8,165 nt of DNA, taken from NCBI GenBank assembly GCA_964632355.1, contig CAZWBW010000111.1:1-8165 (forward strand), read 5' to 3'. Positions 1 through 5,643 of the stretch are shown here, piece by piece. The position numbers and the translations under genes are program-made. Each line of letters opens with the position of its first letter. Within the stretch, counting starts at the first letter, position 1. Below the pieces are notes generated by a model. The model searched no databases, was not told the origin of the DNA, and saw only the letters and a program-made list of their open reading frames with translations. The stretch is from JALOAP01 sp964632355. GTDB lineage: Bacteria; Chloroflexota; Dehalococcoidia; Tepidiformales; Tepidiformaceae.

Positions 1-1
1 G

Positions 2-856
2 GGCGAACGCTCCCGCGAAGGTAACGACCTCTGGCACGAGATGAAGGACTCCGGCGTCCTTCCCAAGATGGCCATGGTCTTCGGCCAGATGAACGAGCCC
101 CCGGGTGTGCGCCTCCGCGTCGCGCTCACCGGTCTCACCATGGCCGAGTACTTCCGCGACGAAGAAGGCCGCGACGTCCTGTTCTTCGTCGACAACATCT
201 ACCGCTACACCCTCGCTGGTATGGAAGTGTCCGCGCTCCTCGGCCGCATGCCCTCCGCGGTTGGTTACCAGCCCACGCTGGCCACCGAAATGGGTGACCT
301 CGAAGAGCGCATTACCTCCACCAAGAAGGGCTCCATTACGTCCTTCCAGGCCATTTACGTCCCCGCCGACGACTACACCGACCCCGGCGTCGCCACCACC
401 TTCGGTCACCTCGACGCTGTCGTCGCCCTCGAGCGCTCGCTGGCTGAGCAGGGTCTCTTCCCCGCGATGGACCCGCTCGCGTCCTTCTCTCGCGCGCTCG
501 AACCCCGCGTCGTCGGCCAGGAGCACTACGACGTCGCTCGCGGCGTCCAGGCTGTGCTCCAGCGCTACAAGGACCTGCAGGACATCATCGCGATTCTCGG
601 CATGGACGAACTCTCCGACGAAGACAAGCTCACCGTGGCCCGGGCCCGGAAGATTCAGCGCTTCCTCACCCAGCCCTTCTTCGTCGCCGAGCAGTTCACC
701 GGTAACCCCGGCCAGTACGTGCCTGTCCGCGAGACCGTCCGCGGCTTCAAGGAAATCCTTGAAGGCAAGCACGACGGCCTCCCCGAGCAGGCTTTCTACA
801 TGGTCGGAAACATCGACTCGGCCGTCGAAAAGGGCCAGAGGCTGGCGGAGGGTTAA
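2..856 (+). CDS. atpD: F1Fo ATP synthase subunit beta, C-terminal 284 residues (5' end outside window)
   Basis: This is the catalytic subunit of the F1 head, which makes ATP from ADP and phosphate (or hydrolyses ATP) using the transmembrane ion gradient. The reading frame is open from base 2, where it already reads GERSREGNDLWHEM, so the ATG at base 41 is internal. The Walker A loop lies upstream of the window. Visible family motifs, in order, are the Walker B-like strand DVLFFVDNIYR, the GRMPSAVGYQPTLATEMG stretch, PAMDPLASFS (the alpha/beta-subunit signature, with Met where Val or Ile is usual), the catch-loop DELSDED, and LTQPFFVAEQFTG near the C-terminus. The family is about 460-480 residues, so roughly the last 60% is present. 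It stops at TAA 854-856, with atpC starting 5 nt later. The D-then-C order is the usual end of an atp operon. I see no disruption. Confidence 0.97.
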   Translation, partial: GERSREGNDLWHEMKDSGVLPKMAMVFGQMNEPPGVRLRVALTGLTMAEYFRDEEGRDVLFFVDNIYRYTLAGMEVSALLGRMPSAVGYQPTLATEMGDLEERITSTKKGSITSFQAIYVPADDYTDPGVATTFGHLDAVVALERSLAEQGLFPAMDPLASFSRALEPRVVGQEHYDVARGVQAVLQRYKDLQDIIAILGMDELSDEDKLTVARARKIQRFLTQPFFVAEQFTGNPGQYVPVRETVRGFKEILEGKHDGLPEQAFYMVGNIDSAVEKGQRLAEG

Positions 857-861
857 TCCGA

Positions 862-1308
862 ATGCCCCTTACTGTCGAAATCGTGACGGCCGAGCGCGTC
901 GTCCGCACGGAGCACGGGATCGACGTCCTCATCGCCCCCGGCAGTCAGGGGCAGCTCGCGATCCTGCCGCACCACGCGGCGCTCATGACCATCCTCGAGC
1001 CCGGCGAACTCATCTTTCGCCGCGGCAACGAAGAAGAGCCGTTCGCCATTACCGGCGGCTTCATGGAGGTCCGCAACGACCGCGTGACGGTGCTCGCCGA
1101 TGCTGCCGAGGCCGCTGAGGAAATCGACATCGCTCGCGCCGAGGCCGCTCGCGCCCGCGCGGAAGAACGCATCCGCCTTGCCCGCGAGCAGCAACGGCGG
1201 GATATCGACCTGGCTCGCGCCCAGGCTGCGCTCCAGCGCTCCCTGCTCCGCCTCCGCGTCGCCGAACGGCGCCGCCGCGGCGCAGCAGCGGCTCGACCCC
1301 GCGTCTAA
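862..1308 (+). CDS. atpC: F1Fo ATP synthase subunit epsilon
   Basis: This is the central-stalk subunit that couples rotation to catalysis and can inhibit ATP hydrolysis through its C-terminal helices. The 148-residue product has both expected parts. An N-terminal beta-sandwich (about residues 1-85) contains GSQGQLAILPHHAAL at 27-41, ITGGFMEV at 63-70 and VTVLAD at 76-81. An Ala/Arg/Glu-rich helical hairpin (about 86-138) contains the paired stretches EEIDIARAEAARARAEERI and DIDLARAQAALQRSLLRL. The length is slightly above the usual 130-140 because of a basic/Ala tail (RRRRGAAAARPRV). The ATG at 862 is supported by a strong Shine-Dalgarno GGAGGGT at 847-853, inside the end of atpD, 8 nt from the start. 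It is the last gene of the atp operon and is followed by a terminator. Confidence 0.96.
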   Translation: MPLTVEIVTAERVVRTEHGIDVLIAPGSQGQLAILPHHAALMTILEPGELIFRRGNEEEPFAITGGFMEVRNDRVTVLADAAEAAEEIDIARAEAARARAEERIRLAREQQRRDIDLARAQAALQRSLLRLRVAERRRRGAAAARPRV

Positions 1309-1328
1309 GCCGCACCGGCTCCGAACCG

Positions 1329-1362
1329 AACGGCCCGCCTCGAGCGGGCCGTTTCCATTTCC
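1329..1362 (+). terminator. Rho-independent terminator of the atp operon
   Basis: A perfect 10-bp stem is formed by AACGGCCCGC (1329-1338) and GCGGGCCGTT (1344-1353) around a 5-nt loop CTCGA. The tail TTTCCATTTCC is T-rich but interrupted by C. It sits 20 nt after the atpC stop and before the next promoter. On the other strand the stem is followed by TTCGGTTCGG, so it looks mainly one-directional. Confidence 0.88.
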
Positions 1363-1370
1363 TCGTCTGA

Positions 1371-1389
1371 CCGCGGGCCTTCCCCGCGG
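1371..1389. other. Short GC inverted repeat between terminator and VOC-gene promoter
   Basis: CCGCGGG (1371-1377) and CCCGCGG (1383-1389) can form a 7-bp stem with a 5-nt loop CCTTC. There is no T-tract after it, so it is not a standard terminator. It ends 3 nt upstream of the TACAAT -10 box and covers the spacer where a -35 element or regulator would sit. It may be an operator or simply a second structure behind the terminator. The sequence alone does not decide. Confidence 0.4.
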
Positions 1390-1392
1390 GCC

Positions 1393-1398
1393 TACAAT
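1393..1398 (+). promoter_or_regulatory. -10 box for leaderless transcription of the VOC gene
   Basis: TACAAT matches the bacterial -10 consensus at 5 of 6 positions. Only 5 nt (AGCCC) separate it from the ATG at 1404, so transcription would start at or within a base or two of the start codon and give a leaderless mRNA. No Shine-Dalgarno lies before that ATG. The nearest -35-like hexamer, CTGACC at 1367-1372, is 20 nt away, which is too far to be convincing. Confidence 0.5.
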
Positions 1399-1403
1399 AG
1401 CCC

Positions 1404-1786
1404 ATGCTCGCCCGCCAGCCCCTCACCGCGTTCGCTGCCACCGCCCTGCGAGCGCCCGCGCCTTCTACGAAGGCGTTCTCGGCCTTCCGCTTCTCGCCGA
1501 CGAACCGTTTGCCCTCGTGTTCGACGCTGCCGGGACCGAGCTCCGTGTCTCGAAAGTCGAAGAAGTGCGCGCTGCCCCCTACACCGTCCTTGGCTGGCGC
1601 GTCTCCGATGTGGATGCCGCCGCTCGCACCCTCGCCGATCGCGGCGTAATCTTCGAGCGTTACGATGCCTTCGAGCACAATGAACTTGGCGTGTGCACCC
1701 TCCCTACCGGTACTCGCATCGCCTGGTTCAAGGATCCCGCCGGCAATCTTCTCTCCATAACGCAGGCTTCACCGTCCAGAGCCTGA
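1404..1786 (+). pseudogene. VOC/glyoxalase-fold protein gene, interrupted by an apparent 1-nt frameshift
   Basis: This is a small single-domain vicinal-oxygen-chelate (glyoxalase/bleomycin-resistance fold) protein of unknown substrate. The N-terminus is read in the frame of the ATG at 1404 (MLARQPLTAFAATA), matching family members that begin ML..PLTAFVAT. The rest (PASARAFYEGVLGLPLLADE to DPAGNLLSITQ) is in another frame from about 1445 and ends at TGA 1784-1786. The second frame has no ATG, GTG or TTG between the atp terminator and the conserved ARAFYEG, so it has no start of its own. One extra C in GCCCT at 1443-1447 would join the two halves into about 127 residues, a normal length. Recognisable pieces are FYEGVLGLPL, the YTVLGWRVSDVDAAARTLADRG helix region and AWFKDPAGN. 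The usual acidic residue after GNLL is Ser, so metal-dependent glyoxalase activity is doubtful. The conserved downstream protein suggests a recent mutation or a sequencing error rather than old decay. Confidence 0.75.
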
Positions 1787-1845
1787 GCAAAGCCCAAATT
1801 CCAGTCCCGCTTTCCCTCGTAATGGCCCGATCCGCGCCCACCCCC

Positions 1846-1851
1846 TATCCT
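1846..1851 (+). promoter_or_regulatory. Possible -10 box for murA-mreB
   Basis: TATCCT lies 9 nt before the murA ATG at 1861, in the 74-nt gap after the VOC gene. A start site 6-8 nt downstream would leave a leader of only a few bases. The hexamer at the expected -35 position (TGGCCC, 1823-1828) matches poorly. No Shine-Dalgarno precedes murA, which agrees with a leaderless or near-leaderless start. Confidence 0.3.
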
Positions 1852-1860
1852 GTGCCTCGC

Positions 1861-3150
1861 ATGACAGCTACACGGACCAGGACCGAGCGCTATGTCGTCC
1901 AGGGCGGAGCCGTCCTCCGCGGCACCGTACAGATCTCCGGCGCGAAGAACGCCGCGCTGGCGTTCATGTGTGCCTCTCTCCTCACCGACGACGACCTTTT
2001 GCTCACGAACGTCCCTGATATCCGCGACGCCTGGTCACTCAGCGAACTCCTGAAGAGCCTCGGAGCTACCGTCGAGCGCCTCGACGCAAACACCTTCCGC
2101 CTCAGCGGCCGTGGTGTCGCCACGTGCGAAGCCCCCTCCGAGCTCATCACCGAGAACCGCGCGTCCTTCCAGGTCATGGGGCCTATGCTCGCCCGCTACG
2201 GGTATGCAGCCTCCGTCCCTCCCGGCGGCGACGTCATTGGCCAGCGGCCTATCGACGTCCACCTGTCCGGTTTCGAGGCCATGGGCGCCACCGTGACCCG
2301 CGAAGGCGAACGATTCGTTGCCCGCGCGCCGAACGGCCCGGGCTCGCTGCAGGGCGCCCGGATCTTCCTGGACTACCCGTCCGTGTCCGGCACGCAGAAC
2401 GTGATGATGGCTGCCACCCTGGCGAAGGGGCACACGACCATCGTCAACGCCGCCACCGAACCCGAAGTCCAGCAGCTCGCACACTTGCTCAACGCCATGG
2501 GTGCGCGCATCAGCGGCATCGGCAACCAGATTCTCGAGATCGACGGCGTCGAGTCTCTCCACGGCACCGAGTTCCGCGTTATGTCCGACCGCATCGAGGC
2601 CGGGACGTACGCCATCGCCGCCGCGATGACGGGCGGCGACGTTCGCCTCGAAGGTGCTCCCGTCGAGGTCATGGACGCCGTCTGGATGAAGCTCACCGCC
2701 GCCGGCGTTCGCGTCGAGCATGAGAGTCCCGGCGTCGTTCGTGTTGCCCGCGACGACAAGCTCCGCGCCGTCAGCTTCCAGGCCCTGCCCTACCCGGGAC
2801 TGGCAACCGACCTTCACGCCCCGATGGCCGCCCTTTTGACGCAGGCCCACGGAGTCTCGATCATTCATGAACGGGTATTCGACAACCGCATGCTCTATGT
2901 CGGCGAGTTGCGAAAGATGGGCGCAGAAATCGTGAGCACTGGCTCCTCCGCTATCGTCAGCGGACCGACGCCCCTCCATGGCGCCCGCGTTCGCGCCCTC
3001 GATGTCCGCGCTGGCGCCGCGGTAATGCTCGCGGCCCTCGTTGCTCAGGGCACCACCGTTGTCGAAGAGATCCACCACCTGGACCGCGGATACGAGCGTC
3101 TCGATGCGAAGCTCCGCGCGCTCGGCGTGGACGTGGAGCGCACTGCATGA
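1861..3150 (+). CDS. murA: UDP-N-acetylglucosamine 1-carboxyvinyltransferase with Asp in place of the catalytic Cys
   Basis: MurA transfers enolpyruvate from PEP to UDP-GlcNAc, the first committed cytoplasmic step of peptidoglycan synthesis. The ATG at 1861 gives 429 residues, normal for the family. An in-frame extension to ATG 1693 would overlap the VOC gene and add 56 unrelated residues, so I reject it. Family residues are in place: GAKNAAL at 27-33 (Lys29-Asn30), RASFQVMGP at 100-108, the flexible loop PGGDVIGQRP at 121-130, SDRIEAGTYA at 242-251, PYPGLATDLHAPM at 310-322 (catalytic Asp317) and LDRGYERLDAKL at 407-418 (Arg409). The loop residue equivalent to E. coli Cys115 is Asp124. This natural substitution also occurs in Mycobacterium and Chlamydia MurA; it keeps activity but prevents covalent attack by fosfomycin. 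The stop overlaps the mreB start by 4 nt (ATGA), so the two genes should be co-transcribed and translationally coupled. Confidence 0.97.
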   Translation: MTATRTRTERYVVQGGAVLRGTVQISGAKNAALAFMCASLLTDDDLLLTNVPDIRDAWSLSELLKSLGATVERLDANTFRLSGRGVATCEAPSELITENRASFQVMGPMLARYGYAASVPPGGDVIGQRPIDVHLSGFEAMGATVTREGERFVARAPNGPGSLQGARIFLDYPSVSGTQNVMMAATLAKGHTTIVNAATEPEVQQLAHLLNAMGARISGIGNQILEIDGVESLHGTEFRVMSDRIEAGTYAIAAAMTGGDVRLEGAPVEVMDAVWMKLTAAGVRVEHESPGVVRVARDDKLRAVSFQALPYPGLATDLHAPMAALLTQAHGVSIIHERVFDNRMLYVGELRKMGAEIVSTGSSAIVSGPTPLHGARVRALDVRAGAAVMLAALVAQGTTVVEEIHHLDRGYERLDAKLRALGVDVERTA

Positions 3151-4193
3151 ACTTCGATTTCCTCGCATCCAAGAAGGCCGGCATCGACCTCGGAACCGCC
3201 AATATCCTGGTCTATGTCAAAGGCCAGGGCATCGTTGTCAACGAACCGTCGGTCGTCGCCCGCCACAACCGAGACAACGCAATCGTCGCCGTCGGGAACG
3301 AAGCCCGCGCGATGCAAGGTCGCACTCCCGGCTCGATCAGCGTCATCCGCCCGATGCGCGATGGCGTGATCGCCGATTACCTGACCACCGAAGCGATGCT
3401 CCGGTACTTCATCGGGCTGATCACCGGGCGCTTTAACATCATCCGGCCGGAAATCATGGTCACCGTTCCCGCCGGCGTCACCAGCGTGGAGCAGCGCGCT
3501 GTACGCGATGCCGCCGAACAAGCCGGCGCACGGAAGCCCGCGCACCTCGTTCCTGAACCGCTAGCGGCCGCCATCGGCGCGCGGATCCCGATCGGCACGG
3601 CCCGGGGCAACATGGTCGTCAACATCGGCGGTGGGACTACCGAGATCGGTATCGTCGTCAGCGAATCGGTCCGCATGGCCGGCGACCGCATCGACGAAGC
3701 CATCGTCTCCTACGTTCGAAGACGACATAACCTCATCATCGGCGAGAAGACCGCCGAGGACATCAAGATCTCCATCGGCTCCGCCCTACCCATCGACGAG
3801 GGCCTGACCACGCAGGTTCGCGGCCGCGACCAGCTCTCCGGCCTCCCGAAGACCATCACGCTCAGCAGCGTCGAGGTCGCACAGTCGATCCAGGACTGCC
3901 TCGGGACCATCGTGCACACCGTTCGGGCGGTGCTCGAAAAGACCCCGCCCGAGCTCGCCGCCGACGTCATCGACCGCGGCATCGTGCTCACGGGCGGCGG
4001 CGCTATGCTGCGCCACATCGACGAACTCCTCACGCAGGAGACGGGCGTACCCTGCTACGTTGCCGACAACCCGCTCGAATGTGTCGCCATCGGCGCCGGG
4101 ATCGCCCTCGACCACCTCGACGTCATCAAGCGTAGCCTCCCGACCGAGGAGGAGAACCTCGTCGGTCTCTTCCCGACCCCGGAACAGCGCTAG
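3147..4193 (+). CDS. mreB: Rod-shape-determining actin-like protein MreB/Mbl
   Basis: This actin-like ATPase forms membrane-bound filaments that guide the cell-wall elongation machinery. It is 348 residues, near the family norm of 335-347. Visible are phosphate-1 GIDLGTANILVYV (12-24), the VNEPSVVA segment, VTVPAGVTSVEQRAV (catalytic-type Glu115), phosphate-2 VVNIGGGTTEIGIV (from about 157), GEKTAEDIKISIG, and the adenosine motif GIVLTGGGAML (Thr282-Gly285). The usual Asp before IGGGTTE is Asn159, which is unusual. The start overlaps the murA stop as ATGA and has GGAG at 3135-3138, 8 nt upstream. No mreC or mreD follows; the next gene is convergent and shares its last four bases. A lone mreB-type gene behind atpDC and murA recalls Bacillus mbl, so this may be an Mbl-type paralogue with the mreBCD set elsewhere. 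Confidence 0.95.
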   Translation: MNFDFLASKKAGIDLGTANILVYVKGQGIVVNEPSVVARHNRDNAIVAVGNEARAMQGRTPGSISVIRPMRDGVIADYLTTEAMLRYFIGLITGRFNIIRPEIMVTVPAGVTSVEQRAVRDAAEQAGARKPAHLVPEPLAAAIGARIPIGTARGNMVVNIGGGTTEIGIVVSESVRMAGDRIDEAIVSYVRRRHNLIIGEKTAEDIKISIGSALPIDEGLTTQVRGRDQLSGLPKTITLSSVEVAQSIQDCLGTIVHTVRAVLEKTPPELAADVIDRGIVLTGGGAMLRHIDELLTQETGVPCYVADNPLECVAIGAGIALDHLDVIKRSLPTEEENLVGLFPTPEQR

Positions 4194-4906
4194 CCGCGGG
4201 GCGCCTCGTTCGCGCGTTTCGCGCGTTCGATGCGCAGCAACGCCTCCCGCTTCGAAAGCGGCGAGAGGTCGTGTTCGTGCGCCCGCACGAACGCCAGGAC
4301 GGGGTCCGGCGCCGTCTTCGAGTACTCCCGCAGTGCCCACCCGATCGCCTTCCGGATGAAGAAATCCCGGTCGCTCGCCCGCTTCCGGCAGTACGCAACG
4401 AGCCGCTGCTCGTCGGTCTTCGCCTTGTACGTCAGCTGGTGCAAAATCGCGGACCGCGCGAGCCACAGATCGTCGCTGCCGCTCCACCCATCCATTTCCG
4501 CGACGAGCTCCGAGTGGCGAAGCACCAGCGGTCCCACAACCCTCGTCGCCAGCGCGTCTACCGTGTCCCACCACGCTTTGGCCTGTATGAGCTCGCGGAT
4601 GGCCGGCAACGCGCCTGCCGAAAGGACGCCTTCGTGGCGAATCAGCAGGTCGGCGGCGGCGTACTGGTACTCGCGCTCCGGGAGCTCCCACAAGGCCCGC
4701 GCCGCGGCGAGCAACTCGTCCTCGTTCGGCCGTCCGAGCTCCCGTATCGCCTCACGCAACAGGCGCCGCCGCTCTGGCGTCGCAATGCCAAGGAACGGGA
4801 ACTGGTCGCGCATGTACCGGCGCATGCCGGCCGCGCGCGCATCGTCTCGTGCTGCTTCAAACGCACCGCGTATCCGGTCGACGGCCTGCGCCGGCCACCC
4901 GGACAT
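4190..4906 (-). CDS. alkD: AlkD-family DNA alkylation repair protein (HEAT-like repeats)
   Basis: AlkD-type DNA glycosylases excise positively charged alkylated bases (3-methyladenine, 7-methylguanine) without flipping them out, using an all-helical HEAT-like solenoid. The 238-residue product matches the usual length and consists of helix pairs throughout. Likely counterparts of the residues described in Bacillus cereus AlkD are Tyr31 in RRYMRDQFPFLGI, Trp113 and Asp117 in WWDTVDALA, Arg151 in WLARSAILHQL, and Trp190 in DFFIRKAIGWALREYSKT. The ATG at 4906 lies 2 nt past the rex stop, and no Shine-Dalgarno is visible, so translation probably depends on ribosomes finishing rex. Its TAG stop (4192-4190) and that of mreB occupy the same CTAG palindrome. 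The family call is firm; activity on a particular lesion is inferred. Confidence 0.9.
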   Translation of the reverse strand: MSGWPAQAVDRIRGAFEAARDDARAAGMRRYMRDQFPFLGIATPERRRLLREAIRELGRPNEDELLAAARALWELPEREYQYAAADLLIRHEGVLSAGALPAIRELIQAKAWWDTVDALATRVVGPLVLRHSELVAEMDGWSGSDDLWLARSAILHQLTYKAKTDEQRLVAYCRKRASDRDFFIRKAIGWALREYSKTAPDPVLAFVRAHEHDLSPLSKREALLRIERAKRANEAPRG

Positions 4907-4908
4907 CG

Positions 4909-5550
4909 CTACTTCGCGCTAGGGACGTCGCGCTGCTTGATGTAGAACGTCATGCTCTGCATCGCCAACACCGGGTCGATGTGGCGAATCGTCACTTCGC
5001 GCGGAACCTGTGGCGTCATCGGTGCGTAGTTCAGGATGGCGCGAATCCCCGCGTTCACGAGCCGGTTCACGACCTCCTGCGCGGCCTTCGCAGGCACCGC
5101 AACAATCCCGATGTCCACCGGGTTCTGCCGCAGGAACGTCTCCAGCCCGTCCGAATGCATCACCGTCTGGTTCCCGACCTTCGTGCCGACGAGTTCGGGG
5201 TCGCTGTCGAACACCGCCACGATCTGGAAGCCCTGGGGTTCGAATCCCCCGTACTCCGCAATCGCCTGGCCCAGCCGCCCGACGCCCACCAGCGCCACGC
5301 GCCACTTGCGGTCCAGGCCGAGGATCTCGCGCAGCTTGGCCAGCAGGCTCTGGACGTTGTACCCGCGGCCCTGCTTGCCAAAGCGTCCGAAGTAACTCAG
5401 GTCCTTCCGGATTTGTGCAGGCGTGACATCGAGCCGCTCACCTAACGCCTGGGAGCTCACTACCGTCTCGCCCTCGGCTGCGAGCGCAGAAAGCGCCCGG
5501 GCATATATCGGGAGTCGGTTGATAACTACCTCAGGAATTTCCAGTGTCAT
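4909..5550 (-). CDS. rex: Redox-sensing transcriptional repressor Rex
   Basis: Rex is a dimeric repressor that binds DNA when NADH/NAD+ is low and lets go on binding NADH, controlling fermentation and respiration genes. I chose the ATG at 5550 because it gives 213 residues beginning MTLEIPEVVINRLPIYARAL, the expected Rex N-terminus; the ATG at 5634 adds 28 residues that would be encoded by the promoter region. The N-terminal winged helix (about 1-80) contains the recognition region QIRKDLSYFGRFGKQGRGY (46-64). The Rossmann domain contains VALVGVGRLG (85-94, GxGxxG), the acidic end of strand 2 FDSDPELVG (114-122) and VPAKAAQEVVNRLVNAGI (152-169), then NYAPM and a C-terminal swapped helix. It is preceded by its own promoter and overlapping palindrome, suggesting autoregulation, and is followed 2 nt later by the alkD-like gene. 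Confidence 0.96.
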   Translation of the reverse strand: MTLEIPEVVINRLPIYARALSALAAEGETVVSSQALGERLDVTPAQIRKDLSYFGRFGKQGRGYNVQSLLAKLREILGLDRKWRVALVGVGRLGQAIAEYGGFEPQGFQIVAVFDSDPELVGTKVGNQTVMHSDGLETFLRQNPVDIGIVAVPAKAAQEVVNRLVNAGIRAILNYAPMTPQVPREVTIRHIDPVLAMQSMTFYIKQRDVPSAK

Positions 5551-5584
5551 TGAGAGCCTGCACGGATCGGTTGTGAAATCCGTA

Positions 5585-5601
5585 ACGTATGGAATATACG
5601 T
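5585..5601. promoter_or_regulatory. 17-bp palindrome over the rex -10 box, candidate operator
   Basis: ACGTAT (5585-5590) and ATACGT (5596-5601) form a perfect inverted repeat around GGAAT. It contains the rex -10 hexamer, so a dimer bound here would block transcription. It does not resemble the well-known Rex site TTGTGAA-N4-TTCACAA. A separate single half-site TTGTGAAA lies at 5571-5578, between promoter and start codon. The bound protein cannot be named from sequence alone. Confidence 0.4.
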
Positions 5602-5621
5602 CCCGGCTGGAGAGTGGGCAA
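5593..5621 (-). promoter_or_regulatory. Sigma-70-type promoter of rex-alkD
   Basis: On the minus strand, -35 TTGCCC (5621-5616) and -10 TATATT (5598-5593) are separated by exactly 17 nt. The -10 matches consensus at 5 of 6 positions and the -35 at 4 of 6. The start site would fall near 5586, giving a leader of about 35 nt. It lies in the 93-nt gap between selA and rex, so rex-alkD can be transcribed apart from selA. Confidence 0.65.
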
Positions 5622-5643
5622 CGTAACATGGCAAGCAGACGCG

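Noticed and set aside
1100..1403. Long N-terminal extension of the VOC frame running back into atpC
   Set aside because: It crosses atpC out of frame and the atp terminator, and is Ser/Arg/Pro-rich shadow sequence. It is open only because of GC content.
1693..1860. In-frame upstream extension of murA to ATG 1693
   Set aside because: It overlaps the conserved end of the VOC gene and encodes residues unlike any MurA. ATG 1861 gives the standard length and N-terminus.
2035..3168. Long minus-strand open frame (377 codons) opposite murA
   Set aside because: It is a GC-rich shadow of murA codon bias with Gly/Ala/Asp/His-rich low-complexity composition, no family motifs and no start signals.
4211..4225. 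CGCGCG-TTT-CGCGCG hairpin near the convergent 3' ends, considered as a terminator
   Set aside because: It lies within the alkD-like coding sequence (codons for the conserved-style basic tail), has only a 6-bp stem and lacks a T-tract on either strand.
5551..5634. Longer Rex starting at ATG 5634
   Set aside because: The extra 28 residues fall on the rex promoter, palindrome and leader, and Rex proteins normally begin close to the IPE..INRLP segment encoded just after 5550.
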